From positions 124,001 to 188,000 of the forward strand of contig NW_001799100.1 in assembly GCF_000165425.1 (NCBI RefSeq): DNA of 64,000 nucleotides, written 5' to 3'. Shown here one piece after another: positions 45,601 to 59,600 of this stretch. The notes beneath the pieces were generated by a model, which saw only the letters and a list, made by a program, of their open reading frames with translations, was not told the DNA's origin and ran no database searches. This DNA comes from Paramecium tetraurelia. Its lineage: Eukaryota; Ciliophora; Oligohymenophorea; Peniculida; Parameciidae. The position numbers and the translations under genes were made by a program. Position 1 is the stretch's first letter; every line of letters starts with the position of its first letter.

Positions 45601-47034
45601 TCAAACTTGTATTTTGGAATTTCGATAGTTATCATCTCCTCTACACAGAGAACAGTAGTAATGTTTCTTCAGTTATGGGAAGAAGTGAATTTGCAGAAAT
45701 AATTTAAAAAACCCAGAAATAGTATTTAGAAAATAAACAACCCATTTAACACATAACAAATTTAGAATCACTGGAACTTTTCTTTTTGATGTTAGGTAAA
45801 AATCAATCTTAAAGCTATATAATTGAAATTTTGAAGATTTTTGAATCAATTTTGGATAATCAAAACTTAGCTACATTATTAGATTCAAATATAATATAGA
45901 GTTTATGTATGTTATTGTAAAATACAGACAAGAGAATTGTATAGCAAATATATACAATAATTAGAACAATTATTTAGTATGATTTAAGCAAGTCAACAAA
46001 ATTGAAGATTATTGATATATTAAAACGACATGATGATGCATCTCATATTTTAATAGATTATTTAAAGGATTTATTGTAGAACCCAGTGATAAAAAATGAT
46101 CATGTGACCTTTTTAAAGAACTTTGACATTTTAGTAAAGAATTTTGAGGAGTTGGTTGGTTTCAATGAAGAAATAGATATTTTACTGTTTCAAATAATCA
46201 ATTTGATGGCATCTAAGAATTCTCCAGAAATAAGATCAGTCTTGAAATAGTTGAATCTGTTTGAATTTAGAGATAATTTGGCATTGCAGATAATAAAATA
46301 TAAAATGGATCCACAATAGTTGATGGATATACTATCGGGAATTCCATTTGCGTAATTGTGTAACAGTAGAAACTTTAAGGAATCTCATTGTATGGCTTAT
46401 TTATTGCAAAGATTGATATAACACAAAGATCATTTTGGTTTACCACTTTTAATAATTAAAATTTTAAAATATGATATATCAACAATAGAAGATAATAGGA
46501 AGTATGTAAGTAAGCTTCTGTAGAATGATTAATTGATTAGTTTCTTTTATCCATAAATGTTGAGAAAGTAAAGCAAAAGTTTAAAATGCTTTGATTAAGA
46601 GGATCAAAAAATCTAGAGATCCAATTCACCAGAAACGGATGCAGCATTTTCTCAAAACATGACTGTCGATCAATTTCTAACTTTATTTTTCAGTGATAAA
46701 TTGTAGGATGAGCGATAGCAAATTAAATTAACATTAGAGAGGGCACTCATTCCCGTTGAAAGTGAGTACAAGAGATAGATAATGAAGTATAATACGAAAA
46801 AACAGAGTCGGTTGGCCAAATTGTCAGAATAGGAACAGAGTGATAATTTAAGAGTAAGATGCATTGAATATTTAGATTTAAACTTCTAATAATGATTGGG
46901 AATTCAAGATATAGTCTCGTTTAAAGAAGAGCAATGAAAGATCAAAATTGAGGAGCCAGAAACAATAGGAATAATTTGAATAGGTGCTGGCTGATGGAGA
47001 GAACTAATGGTTTAAATTGTGCTTAGGATAATGA
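42634..47034 (+). CDS. large helical (armadillo-like) repeat protein, unknown function
   Basis: Six exons (introns 42903-42930, 43118-43140, 43391-43418, 45485-45506, 46854-46875) give 1,425 residues with no TGA in the joined frame. The chain is mostly alpha-helical with repeated hydrophobic helix pairs, for example FFEQQGFHKLLSILMN, FLLIEDINQVV and KIIDILKRHDDASHILIDYL, typical of ARM/HEAT-like solenoids. The N-terminus (RPLGGLQEGFKFIRGSP) and the basic C-terminal helix (YKRQIMKYNTKKQSRLAK) are distinctive. The last ~110 residues recall the stretch that precedes the PH-BEACH module in BEACH proteins, but no BEACH domain follows, so this is only a suggestion. The upstream ATG at 42614 is in another frame and closes quickly. 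Confidence 0.82.
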
Positions 47035-47073
47035 AATTTATATATATTATATTAAAGTATGTTTGTATAAGAC

Positions 47074-48729
47074 ATGCAATTTATACGATCAAGCGAATAA
47101 AACTTTGTCATAAACACTCAGTCCTTTCAAACTGTTGTCTTTTAATATGATAGATTAATTCAAATGCAAGTGCCAGAGAAATAGCTTTATGATAGTTTAA
47201 AAAACAGGGCTCTAAAATTGGGGCAGACAATAATGATAAGTGGCAATCCCTTCAAGGTTTTTTTATTGGATCCTCTGCATGGTCATGTAGGTGACACAAC
47301 TTCAATTCTGTGTTATCCAGGAGATTTGAGCAATAATCGAACATTATAACAAGTTCAATTCCTGAATCTGTCCCAAGAGAAGAAGGAACACATTACCAGG
47401 CTTCCTATAAACCAGCATATTAGCCAAGATCAATAGATAATTATTGATGGACTGCTTATGCAAGTTATACGGTGCTAGCCTGAGGATGGAATATTTCGAT
47501 AGTAAACTGTAATTAATTATGTTAATAAAACAGGAATGCAGGATTGTGAACTCTGGGAAACCCATGTTATAGGAAATCTAGATAGTAATTCAGAATTAGT
47601 AAGAACCAAATAAATAAGAATTACTTAAAAATTACATATAGCCTTATTTTATGATTCCTAGGTATGTGAGAGAAGGCTCTAGATTAAGGATTAAGGAAGT
47701 AGATTTTATGATTAAATCGTGTAAGCCAAAGAAAGGATTCATTGATAGCAGAACCATAATTCAGTTGTTTGATAATGAGCAATTTACATTTAAATCCATG
47801 AACGATGAGGATGAAGAAACTGGGGGATTATAGGTTTAAATAAACACCCTCAAAATTCTATAAGATAAAACAGCTTCCCGAAATCAATTCGTTTAAAAAA
47901 GAAAGAAGTTGTATAGTATGATGGAGAACTATTGTCAATATGACGAAAAAGAAAATTAGATCGTGTTGTCTTCAAGGGACCTAAGCAGTCGAAGCCAATC
48001 CATCAATGATTTCCCCATCTTCCCAAACACATTTCTTTCGCAATTACACAAAGAGATTGACGAGGTCTCTCATGATTTAGAAAGTGATCTTATGGATAGT
48101 GATGAAACCTATTAAGGGATTGGACTTCATGAGTAGAATCAAAAATTGTCATAGATGACTCTGCCTGTATTCTTCAAAAATATACTCATCTCCAATAAAC
48201 ATGGAGCCAATAGATAATCAAGATTACAATAACCTGAATAACCCTATTCTGATGATTCCTCTTTAGATAGATCTATAGATTCGGACAATAATGGACAGTA
48301 ATAATAAAGTGAAACTTCTATTCTCATTCATGAAGATCAACCTCATTTGATAGCTCTTCCTCGATATTTTGATGAAATCGTGTTAGTATTCATTCCAAAT
48401 TATCATTAAGTTTAATTCACAAAGATGGTTGCCAATCATTCATGATGGAGTTTCATAGAATATCATAAACAAATTCCCAGAGAGGAAAATTGATCTTCAA
48501 TGGATTCAAAATAAAGGGAAAAATGAGAATGCTGACTTTTGTAAATGTATGATCTGTTTAATGGATTACACTGACGAAGAAGTTGTGAGAACATTACCTT
48601 GTCGTAAATATCTACATTAATTAACATTTAGTCCACTATTTCCATTGTGAATGCATAGATTTCTGGCTGGCCAAAAGTCGCAAATGCCCAATTTGTAAAA
48701 CTGGATGTGACTAATATCTGAACTATTGA
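47074..48729 (+). CDS. RING-H2 zinc finger protein (probable E3 ubiquitin ligase)
   Basis: Four exons (introns 47566-47593, 48386-48410, 48604-48631) give 524 residues. A long N-terminal region contains ALKLGQTIMISGNPFKV and a loosely beta-rich segment, then an acidic/Gln-rich middle (SLDRSIDSDNNGQQQQ). The C-terminus holds a complete RING-H2: CMICLMDYTDEEVVRTLPC, then LHYFHCECIDFWLAKSRKCP and ICKTGCD. The spacing is C-x2-C-x13-C-x-H-x2-H-x2-C-x10-C-x2-C, and the third intron lies exactly between the first and second halves. RING-H2 proteins recruit E2 enzymes; the substrate is unknown. The gene starts 39 bp after the large helical-repeat gene, on the same strand. Confidence 0.88.
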
Positions 48730-48750
48730 TTTATTTAAATTATTAACGAA

Positions 48751-49857
48751 ATGATTAAAACTGCATATAAAAAGCAGCCCCTCATTCCTAAATTGTCTAA
48801 TCTAACCTCTGCTATTGAGATTTAGCATCCATTATCATGTCGATAATAAAAGTAGACCTATGTTTCATTTATTCAGCCATCAATCAAAACAACTAGACAT
48901 AAAGAAAATACTTATAAGTTCGCAAAAACCCCAACAAAATCAGATCATATTAATTTAAATGTGAGTAAACATAGCAGATCACCAAATAGTTCTCAAATCC
49001 AATCTAGTTAAGCAATCCTAAATGTTTTAAATCAAAACATCAAATTAAGACAATAACAATAGTCATATTAATAGCAAACCTACAAATCAAACAATGTTAC
49101 TCCCCAAAAGTAAATCTCATAAGAAGAACAGAATAAAATTGAGAAAGTATAAACATAAGAGTTGTACTAATAAATAATTAAATAAAGACAACAAAGTATT
49201 CAAAATGTCTAATAATAAACTATTTGTTGCATCTATCATTCGGAGAAAAAGGCTAAATATTTCAAAGCCAACGAAAAGCAAGAGAGACAATACTTATGTT
49301 CTCTCTGTGCTATTTAAGAAGCATATGAAGGTCTCATCTATGACATGAAAACTAATTAGTTAATCCCTAAGAAAAAAAGCTAAAGAAGTTGGACTTTGAA
49401 ATATGATGAACCAATCACAACTGAATAGAATAGAAAATTATAACAATTGAATGAATTCTTAGATTTAGCAAGACAATTATATGAGTCTGCAAAAACAAAA
49501 AAAGAAGTCTCATTAAAGTATAGCATCTAAGAAATTCTTGCAGAAATTGAAAACATCAGTTAAGATATTATAAACAATGCTCAAAATATCATCCAAAATG
49601 TGGAATCGAAGTCCTTCCAGATGATATTGCAGAACTATGTAAATAGATTGCAACAATTTGACATTATCATTAATAAGCAAAACTGTGTAAACAAGTTACC
49701 TTTGAAAAAGTAAGTGTTGATTAGTTTCCAAAACAAAGATAGTTTTGTGAATCCAGATTAAATGGAATCTACAGATTCACTAATGTTAAGAGAATCAGAA
49801 ACATAACACTTTTTTGATGATTGTAATGATGTTACTTTATATTCACCCAATTTCTGA
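48751..49857 (+). CDS. Gln-rich coiled-coil protein with a Cys/His cluster
   Basis: Intronless frame of 368 residues. The N-terminal 150 are polar, rich in Gln, Ser and Lys. At about residues 158-190 CCIYHSEKKAKYF and then YLCSLCAIQE give a possible B-box-like zinc site (C-x2-H ... C-x2-C). The second half is helical (KLQQLNEFLDLARQLYESA and NAQNIIQNVESKSFQ), likely coiled coil, and the tail is acidic. This is the plan of ciliate B-box/coiled-coil proteins but with fewer ligands. The start lies 21 bp after the stop of the RING gene. No function can be assigned. Confidence 0.72.
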
Positions 49858-50310
49858 AATATATATCATTCATTTCTGTTGCTGTCTATATAAAAATCTA
49901 TCTAATTTAGGTGTTCCATAGTAGCTGGCCTAAAATGTGCTCACAATAAAGCCATAAATGATTGATTTTTTGAAAATGGTTGATGGTCTGACTTAGATTA
50001 CTTTACTCCAAAAATATAGCCATACAAATGATGTAGATATAAGTAAACACTTATAATTGCTTTGGAGCATTTGATTTCTTTAAGTCTTATCATTTGTTGT
50101 CAATAGAAATCTATTTCATATGTTGAGTATTAAACCTGTAATAAAAATAATAATCAAGCATAAAATCCATTATTTATTTAATAAAATAAACAAAATTCTA
50201 GGATTGCCAAACTATATAAATAAACTGAGAAGAACTTCATTTCTATTTACAAATATGAGATTCTAAATTTAGTCTCCAGAAAATATAATTATATTTAAAT
50301 AAATAATAAT
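49858..50310. other. intergenic with an unexplained open fragment
   Basis: About 450 bp. From 49855 to 50078 a plus-strand frame stays open and reads like a folded protein fragment, for example GVPQQLAQNVLTIKPQMIDF followed by LKMVDGLTQITLLQKYSHT, but it has no ATG of its own and no plausible splice into the preceding gene was found. It may be an unrecognised exon, a gene relic or chance. The rest is AT-rich spacer. Confidence 0.4.
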
Positions 50311-51449
50311 ATGGCAGAAAGAGGACATGCCTTAAAATAGGACATTAGCAAATTAGCATGGGAAGAAACCGATTTTCCGATTGTCTGCAATGTTTGTCTA
50401 GGTGAGAACCCTTATATTCGAATGGTAATTTAAAATCTTATTGTCAAATGAAGCTTAAAGATAGATTTGGAAGAGAGTGCAGAATCTGTGCAAGACCATT
50501 CACTACTTTTAAATGGAAGCCTGGACATAATTCAAGATAGAAATAGACTGAAATTTGTTAGACCTGTGGAAAAATCAAAAATATTTGTTAGGCCTGTTTC
50601 AAAGATTTAGAATTAAATATGGGATTGTGCACAAGAGACAAATTTTTGGGCGATGAAAAGATTGAAATACCTGAACACACAGCAAATAGAGATTACTGGG
50701 CTGAATAAGCAAATAGACAAATAGAGAGATTAATTTTACCATATGATAAACCTTTGCCGATGTTAGATTAAATCTTGAAAGAACCAAGATTAGCAGAAGT
50801 CAATTAGCAATTGAATGATGGAAAACTAGAACCAGCTAATCAAGTTGTTTGTGAACCTTTGCAAAATCCCATAGATGCTGATTTACTTTACAAGGAGAAG
50901 TTTGAACCTAAAGGACTTATTGCCCCTGATGACCCTAAAATATGCAGTCTCTATATTTCACATATGAGTGCAGAAATCAAAGAATCAGATCTAAAGTAAT
51001 TTGGAATTATAATCAATAGACACTTATTTTCAAAGTATGGAAAAGTAAATTCAATTAAAATTATGGAACATGGACAAAGTTGCTTTATTCAATTTGCTAA
51101 AAGAACAGATGCTGAAAATGCAGTTAATAGTCTTTATAATAATATTATTATAAAGGATGTTATATGTAAAATACAATGGGCTAGAGCTCCTTATAAAAAA
51201 ATGCCTATTCAAAGTATTAGATATTTTGATTACTAATTAGATCTCATTTAACAGTTGTAACCTGATACTAATAAAAATGCTAGTGCACCTCAAATGCCTC
51301 CTAAAAATATTGAAAATAAGCAACAATCTGAAGATAAGTATTAATACACCTCTTCAATTAGTATTTTGATTGGTTTACTGGAATCCCAAATGAGCTATCC
51401 TAATTAAAATCCATACTAGAAAGGAGGAGTAAATATTAAAGATTTATGA
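50311..51449 (+). CDS. RBM22: spliceosomal protein RBM22/SLT11 (Cwc2-Slt11 family)
   Basis: Introns 50425-50453 (29 nt) and 50996-51019 (24 nt) give 361 residues. The N-terminal zinc-binding module is highly characteristic: [14 protein letters not shown], then [17 protein letters not shown], then [21 protein letters not shown] single RRM follows (SLYISHMS ... [10 protein letters not shown] ... [19 protein letters not shown]). RBM22 (yeast Ecm2/Slt11 and Cwc2) binds the U6 internal stem-loop and catalytic core in the activated spliceosome. The C-terminal tail is short and Pro/Gln-rich and ends GGVNIKDL. In a genome whose genes carry many 20-30 nt introns, this is a core component of the machinery that removes them. 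Motifs and length fit well. Confidence 0.93.
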
Positions 51450-51464
51450 TTATTTTATATGAAC

Positions 51465-52319
51465 ATGTAATTTGAGTAACAAAGAGTAGCTTCTGTCGTA
51501 AAACGGAATTTACAAAAGTTTAAAATACTAGTAGGCAATAAAGAAAAGAAATTTAATGATCTCTTAATTCCATTCACAAAACTTGATACCTTCATAAATG
51601 CTAAATCTATACTCAGATAAATAGTAAAGCCATCTAATAAAATATTGGACCCCTTAAACCCTTGTGAAATTCAAAGGCAATAATAACACAAAAGCACATT
51701 TGTTAATGGAGATGGTAACTCTGATAACTTTTATGATGATGTTGATTAATTGATCAATCACTTAGAAAAAGAATAATCAGAAATGATAACAGTTGGAACA
51801 AAGAAAATAAGCAAAAGTGAAATACTCGAATTCAAATCAAAACATCCTAATTATTCATTAGTTAGTAAACAATTTGCTGAGAAATCCAAAAGAATGATAG
51901 CAAATTTAAACAGGTAATCCACGAGAATATTTAATAAGAAATACTCAATGATCCATCTCTCTCCTAGATAATCATCTAGTCATCACTATATTGCTTTAAA
52001 TTCTGAAAGAGATTCATCACATTCCAAATACACTCATTCTAAACACCCTTAAGGGTTAGAATTACGACCTTAAAAATCTCAATTTAAAATAAAAACTGAA
52101 CCCAAATCTCAAAGAAACTATAACTAGTAAATTCAATAACTAATTAATAATATAGAAGGAGTACATAAATAGATGACAGACGAAACGGGCTTACTATAAA
52201 AAAAGACCAGTAGGTTTATTTTAAATTAATCTAAAAGTAATTCTAAAATTTCCTAATTCGATTATCTTGCTTCTGATACAAATTTTGCATTTACAAAAGT
52301 AAAGAAAAGAAAAGCTTGA
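51465..52319 (+). CDS. hypothetical basic Ser/Gln-rich protein
   Basis: Intronless frame of 284 residues, starting 15 bp after the RBM22 stop. It is basic and polar, with segments such as LLIPFTKLDTFINAKSILRQ near the start, DDVDQLINHLEKEQSEM in the first third, and a long Ser/His/Lys-rich middle (HLSPRQSSSHHYIALNSERD). The C-terminus is KVKKRKA. No domain, signal peptide or membrane helix is seen. The absence of TGA over 285 codons and the natural composition support the gene. Confidence 0.7.
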
Positions 52320-52684
52320 TCAATATATATTTTATTTAAGTAAAAACTTAAAAATTCTTAGTCATATTATTGATATTATTTGAAAAATAAATGTCTAAAC
52401 TTAAAATTGAGTAATCTTTATTAAGTCATTTTAAATCTTAAAAGATAGAATAAAAATCAAAGAGAGTAATGGAAATAAAATTAATATAAGTTTTAGAATT
52501 GATAGAAAACTCAAAAATTAAAATTTGAGTTGAAAATATAAATAAAATTAACTAAGAATTATATATATTAGAATCACCTCAACTTTTGATTTAACATCTA
52601 ATGAAATTTGCTTAATTTTGAAGATTGATTAATCATAGCCCGTCAAATATATAAGTTTAATTATAAGGAAATATTATAATATTA
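52320..52684. other. intergenic between convergent genes
   Basis: About 365 bp of AT-rich sequence between two stops. No frame of interest and no repeat was noticed. Confidence 0.5.
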
Positions 52685-53470
52685 TCATTCTCTTTTTATT
52701 TCAAACTCCTTTTATAAAAGACCATAATTGGCTTTATTTTATTCATATTAAACGTCTCCATCCTGCACCTTTTCTGTTTTGAAACTCTTTTTCTAGCTAT
52801 CAAACCTAAATATTCTCAATTAGACGCTAATTTTATTAATCAAAATTTTACCTTAATTTCTTTCCCATAAATTCCTTTCCATTCATAAAGGTCTAAAACT
52901 TTTAGGCATCCTCAACCTTTTTAAATAAAACAAATGCATATCCTTTGTTAAATTCCTAATTTTAATCCTTAGGAATTTATATTTTTTCTATTTCCCCAAA
53001 ATCAATCAACAAATCTAGAAGCTCCTCATTTTTCATTTATCTGGGTAAACCTGTAATATAAGCCTATTTATCGCTTCTTTTAATATCTAATTTGTTTTAT
53101 TCTTTTTTCAAACTAAATGGTTTCACAACGATTTATTATAAAACATCTTTAGTGTCAATATAATTTTCATGATGCTCCTTGATAAATTTCTGAGCAATTG
53201 ATTCTGATTCCATTTCAATAATCGCTTTACCAGTGGGATTATCAAATGAGTCTTTGATTAGCTGAACTATTATTTTTTTGTATATCTACTTCTTTTTATC
53301 AATTTATCTTGAGGATCAAAATATTCTTTTACTTATTTTTCATTCCAATCCTTTGGGAGGAAATAAGCGAATGCTACATTTTTTTGGGCATTATCTATTG
53401 ATTTTGTCAGTTGATTTGCAAAAACCTTTAATTTGGAAAAGTTGTAAAAGGATTTACACAATTAAAACAT
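52685..53470 (-). CDS. two-RRM RNA-binding protein
   Basis: Three exons (introns 53267-53289 and 52827-52851) give 245 residues. The first RNA-recognition motif spans about residues 28-105 (NVAFAYFLPKDWNEKQVKEY ... GKAIIEMESESIAQKFI). The second is clearer (about 130-205): QAYITGLPRQMKNEELLDLL, DFGEIEKIQIPKDQ, and GYAFVLFKKVEDAQKF as RNP1. The short C-terminal tail is charged (KTEKVQDGDVQYEQ). It probably binds RNA in the nucleus or cytoplasm; no closer family is evident. Both introns repair frames inside RRMs, which supports them. The N-terminal start is the first ATG, but an upstream exon cannot be excluded. Confidence 0.8.
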
Positions 53471-53601
53471 AAAAAAAAAATTATTAATGTATTTAAAAAA
53501 CAGTAGCATATTAAAATAATAATAAGGAATCAGTGAATAAAATGTTAATAATACATTAGGTAATAAAACCCTTCAATTAAGATATTTAATTAATAAAAAC
53601 T

Positions 53602-56600
53602 ATGTTGTTCTTTATATTAATAAGTTTTCTTGTAACTCTAGCGAAAGCTTAGACAGGGACAATAAATCCGACTCAGCAAATCTAATACTCGGAGTATTCA
53701 ATGGCAGAATGGAACAATTCGTTGTATTTTACAATAGAATCAAAATTTGTTCCAGCTTCGATCCTGTACACTAACAAATCCTCAAGCACCAGCAATATAT
53801 ATTTAATTTTCTGCATTTAGAATACAAAAATATTAGACATTAGTACATAATATGTATTTTTGACATATTTGAAAATTGACAACACTCTAAAAACTTTGAC
53901 TCATTTTTTTGAAATTTAAACACAGACACAAAAATATACAGAAAAAATTACACTTCAGAACTTAAATTATGAAGGATTCTGGTATAGTTTAGAAATAAGA
54001 AATGACGTAAAGCAGCAGTAATTAAATATCACGTTTTATTAAAACCTTAATAAAAATATATTGTTCCAAAAAATTTTAAAAAATGAGTATTTTCCAATTC
54101 AAGATTACTTTTCATTTTACCTCGGTGAGTCAAAAATTGTATTTATTATTCAATTATAAAATTTAGTCACGGTATCTTGGGTACAATTAGTTACAAGGAC
54201 CAATTAAGTATCAAATCCTTTCATCAACTTCAAAATTCACACCCTAGACTCAGACTTCATGTAGTTCCACATCTGGTTTGGCCTTGAGAGGGACGTTCAA
54301 CTATTCCTCTACTAATTTCTATGATTATACAATCAAAGATATAATATCAAAATCATACGGATTGACTACATGGTTAAAAATGGAAAAGAATAGCAATTTA
54401 GCAACTAACTACGTCAATGTGTTGCATATATAATAGAATTTAATATACAACTACTTAGCCTAAATAGGTGGAAGATTAGCCTAAGTATCATACTCCATTA
54501 CATCCACTAAATAAATAGTTGAAATAATTTACACCACTTTTACCTTTCCAACCATTCCTTCTCTTGTAAACAATGCAGACCCCACTGAGAAAATTGTTAG
54601 TTATGAAATACCAATTTAGTATTCCCTTTATAATTGGCATTACTTTTCGTATTCTTTTAAGAGTAATTCAATCTATTTGAATATAAATTTTGTGCTGCAA
54701 AATTATTAATTCTCAAAAACTTTGACTAGCATTAACTAATTTTCAGACTTAAACCTAGTCATTAATTTGGGTGGAACCTAATACAACAAGAGCACTAATT
54801 AAGGATAATTTAATTTACCATACTTTTACACTTGTCTAACGACTTATACTCCAAAGTGCTATCTAACATGTGCAACTTGTTTTGGGCCTAATAAAAATGA
54901 GTGTCTTACTTGTTCTACTACGTCTAATCGATAATTAACAAAAGATAATATATGTATTTGTAAATCTGGTTATTTGGATACCAACCTTACAACATGTTAT
55001 AGCTATGCAGGAACACCAAATACAGAAGAATTGATACCACTTTCCAAAAGGCAAGGGTATGATTAAGAGGAACCAAATGTAGTATGCTCTTATGGATACT
55101 TCCTTCATGATAATCAATGTTTTGAATGGTAATTGAAACATATTAAGCTAGTCCCAAACTTAACCGTTAGTATTTTTGTCCTGAATGCATCTAATATCCA
55201 AATACTTGGGTCTTAACTCCAATATGCACAAAAAAATATTCATAATTTAATTAGAATGAGAATAACACATTTGTTTAAGATATTACAACCAGTGCTTAGA
55301 TTATACTATTAGAATTAGATCCATATAATGTCTACTTATTTAATGATAATCAACTAACCTTTTGCACTTTTTGTAGTTCATTATGCTTAACTCCTCCATA
55401 TAATTCACAATGTCTTGAAAGTGCATACTATCACTTAAACTAACCTGTGATGGTAATTTGCATTTATAAAGCAATTTTGGTGAATGGAGAATGTAAGTTC
55501 TGTGACAATGATTGCGCAAAATGTATTCTAATTAATAATGAACCTTAATGTGCTTTTATCTCTGAATATAACTATGTAAACAAGGCTTGTGTAAAAAGTT
55601 CCCTAGTTTCATGCATAGGCTGTCAAGATAATAGCCTTTATTTTTTTAACTTTGAATAAAATGATTGCTACTTATGTTCGATAGCTAATTGCAAGTACTG
55701 CTTCTAATATTTAAAATCCAATCCTACTTATAATTCAGTATTCAAATATTCAAATATCACATATGATCAAGAGGATCTAGAAGTTGGATGTGCTCTCTGC
55801 TATAATGGATTTATCTTTAATTTTTATACTGGGCAGTGTGAATAAAATTAAAATTTGTTGAGCACTTCTTGTTCCTTATATTACATAACATCTTCATAGA
55901 CTTCTGTATGTATTACTGATAATGACTTTTCCAAAGGAGTATAAATTAGTGATTGTACCAATTACTTATAGAATTGTATTAACTGTCTTAAAATAACAAA
56001 CAGTTAATATTACTGCGTGGCTTGTTAACCTGGATATTATTTATAAAGAACTTATGGCACTTGTTTGTCCTGTGTGGATTTAAATCCTACTTACAGTGAA
56101 TGTTTTTCTTCTTAATTAAATAATTAGAATTTTAAATATGAGATGACGCCATTACTATATAGTCTAAGTAAATAATATCCTGGTTCTTAAAAAACTGAAT
56201 CTATAACTGTTTCAGTAAGTAAATGTGCGCCAGGTTATCAATAAATAACTTCTCAAAATTGTAATTTAGTAGATCCTTTGCATTGCAGTACCTACTTTTT
56301 AGGATGTAGAACTTGCGAAAACACATTGGAAGGAACAAAACGTTTATCAATAATTGATTTAAAATGCTCAGATTGTCCTTATTATTGCGAATATTGCAAA
56401 CCAAGAAACTAATTAGAATTACAGTAATTGAATCCCTACTTGAACTTAACTTAAATTTAAAATTGGCTAACTTATAGATGCATCTTAAAATCAACAACTT
56501 AAAATTTTGTATTCCTTGATAATGAAAAATAATTAGCAAGATAGTGCTCCTAAGATATTCCAAAATGCTAATTAAAAATAAAATATGTAAATTATTTTAC

Positions 56601-59600
56601 TTAATAAAACTTAGAATTTTTCAGCCTACAGCACTTTTTAAAGTTTGCTTAAATCTGGTATTAATAACAACCTATTTTTATTTTATAATCTCAAAAGCCC
56701 AACCTATATTGATTTTAATATTAACATGAGTGCGACTTATTCAGATTATAATTCCTTTTTAAGTTAAAATAAGTTATATAACTCATTTATTTAATAAATA
56801 GCAAGTCTTAAATATGCTAAGTTAACTTATTACTCTTAAAATGTATAGATTGCTTTTATTTTTGCAAAATACAAATTCATAAATTTTTAAGAGATCTTAT
56901 TCAATTAAACATCTATTTTATTCAGTCGAACATAATAATCTGTTTTAGAAATAGAATCATTATTGCATGTGAAATTGACTTTTGAAAATGTAATCATTTC
57001 AGATACTGCATAATATCCTACTAACTTATAAATTATATATGATGATACAACTCCCCAAAGATCCTATTAAATAGCAGTGTAAAATCCTGATAAAGTTAAT
57101 TTTACCAATGTTATCATTTAGAATATAACATTGTTTAATGTGCTATTTTTCAACTTGACATCAGTTGTTGATAAAATAACAAGTCTAGACCTTTTGAATT
57201 TCAAAAATGTAACTTTTTTCAATTGTTCATTTACATCTACTAATCTAATAAGCTTGACTGATCGAAATAACTATAATAAGATTTAATTTATTAGCCTGAG
57301 ATTTATTGATTGCTTTTTCTAAAACAGCTCATTTTTAAGTAGCATGGGCTTATCATTAAGTGCAAGTATTCTCTTCCAAGATTTCGTTTTCTAAAATTGT
57401 ACTATGAAAAACTCTATTTTTGTTTTGGCCCCATAAAGTCAAACTATTTTCATAAGGGATTTTTAAATTAAAAATTGTTCGTTTTATGATACCGATTTTA
57501 TTCGATTGACATCGTCATCAACAATTATAAACCTTTCACTCAAACAAAGTTTTATGAAAAATTTCATTCTTATTCACAAAATGAAATCCGCATAATCAAT
57601 TATTTCTAGTACTAAGGAAGATTATAACTTTGAAAAAATCGTTATTTATGATTCTTAATATTAATAAACTCTCTTTGTAGAAATCCCTTAATATGGTTTA
57701 GAAGACATAAGCGTTTCATTACTTGATATTTAATTATATGAATTGGAATCACTAGATAATCCAGGAGAGAGAGATTACTATTTATTTTTGATATAAACAT
57801 CATTTTTTAAAGCAAATGAAATATCATTAATAAGATCCCCTGGATGCCGAGAATTTTCAATTCGAAATGCTTAGAGCGTAATGATTACTAATGTTAATGC
57901 AACCTCCTCTCTTAAACAATAAACTTTTAACTTTGATAAATTAAAAGAAGAGTCGCTTAATTAAATCTTATACATAGAAGCATAAATTATAGAATTGAGA
58001 GACATTTTAATCTTAAATCAATTATGTGTGGATAGTAAGATTATTGAGGTAAATTTGGTTGAGATGATAAAGATGAAATAGGGATATGTCAACTTAGATA
58101 ATTTATTATTTTCAGGCATCCAACTAATTAAAACTATATTCTCAGAATTTACAACTGTATTATTTATTTCTGGCAATGTTTAAAACAACATAACAGTTTC
58201 GAATTCTTAATTTTAAGAAATATTTTTAAATGAATTAGTGCAGGATACTAAGATCTCTTCAGCGGCCTTGGCTGTTATATAGTCAGAATAAAGTTATGTA
58301 AGACTTTTTGATAATGTAATTAATGATGTAATTGTGCTAAACTCTAGTAATTCTATTCTCTTGATATAAATTTTGTCATTAGAAATTGTTAATCTAACAA
58401 GCACAAATGTAAATAATGTTGATTACTTCCTTGAAAAATATCAAAAGGAATAATTAATATTAATGGAATTGAATTCTCCTTTAGTTAATTCGCAAGGTGG
58501 ATTAATAAATTTGTAGATTTAGTATTTGTTCATGTTGGATTCTTATTTTATTAACACAACCGGATTGTTGGGAGGTGTATTAAGTATTACTACAAAATAA
58601 CATGGATAGCTAAATATATCGAACTGTTATTTCATTAATCAATCGACAAGTATTGGTAATGCTTAGGATGGAAAAGGAGGCAGTATTTTTATTAATTCAG
58701 AAAACTCATATCTAAATCTTCATATCAGCGACACAAGCTTTATAAATTCAAAAAGTGGTTTTGTTGGAGGGGTAATTTATTTCAAACCTTCGTTATATTA
58801 AGTGCAAATATCTCTTAAAAACTTATATTTAAATAATGTATTTGCAATTTAGTCTTCTGTATTTTCGTTTTAGATGAGTTAACTCAACTCTAGATCAATT
58901 TCGTATATTTCAATGAAAAATATCAGAGTTGAAAATCACTTTGAAGAGTTTTTATAATATTTATCATAATTTAACTTAGATATTAATGCTTACTAAATTA
59001 ATTAGGATTCAGCTGTATTTTCCTTAAAAGACTCGTAAAAATTATAAATTATTTAATAGCTAAGTTCTAGTAGAGAACTTTTAATATGATGGATTTGCAT
59101 TTCAGCCAATATTTAATTTCAAATTTGCTAAGAGAATGTTAATTAACAATTTGAATATTCAAAATATAACTCATTTATCTTCAGCATTAGTTTATTTTGA
59201 AAATGAATAAAGTATTCTAATATATATGTTAAGGCTTGAAATCCATAATTTAAATACAAAGTCTTCAAATTAGTGATTGTTCCGAATATTAAAATTAACA
59301 AAGGTAATATCCAAACTATGCCCTCCAAATTGCTAATCTAAACAATTATTTTTAATCATTGATTCAAGGAGATAAATTGAAATCACTTATACAAATGAAT
59401 TTTTAAGAAAATATCTCTTCTGTCCATGTTAAATTGCTCAATTTAAATAATAATAATTGCACTTTTTGTAATAGCGGTGTATTCTATTTAAATAATCAAT
59501 AAAGCAATATTAAATTAAAATTACAAGAATTAGTTTTTCTATCTAATATTTGTGGTTTTGATACTTGTTTTTTGATGAAATCTTAGGGTACTTAAAAATA

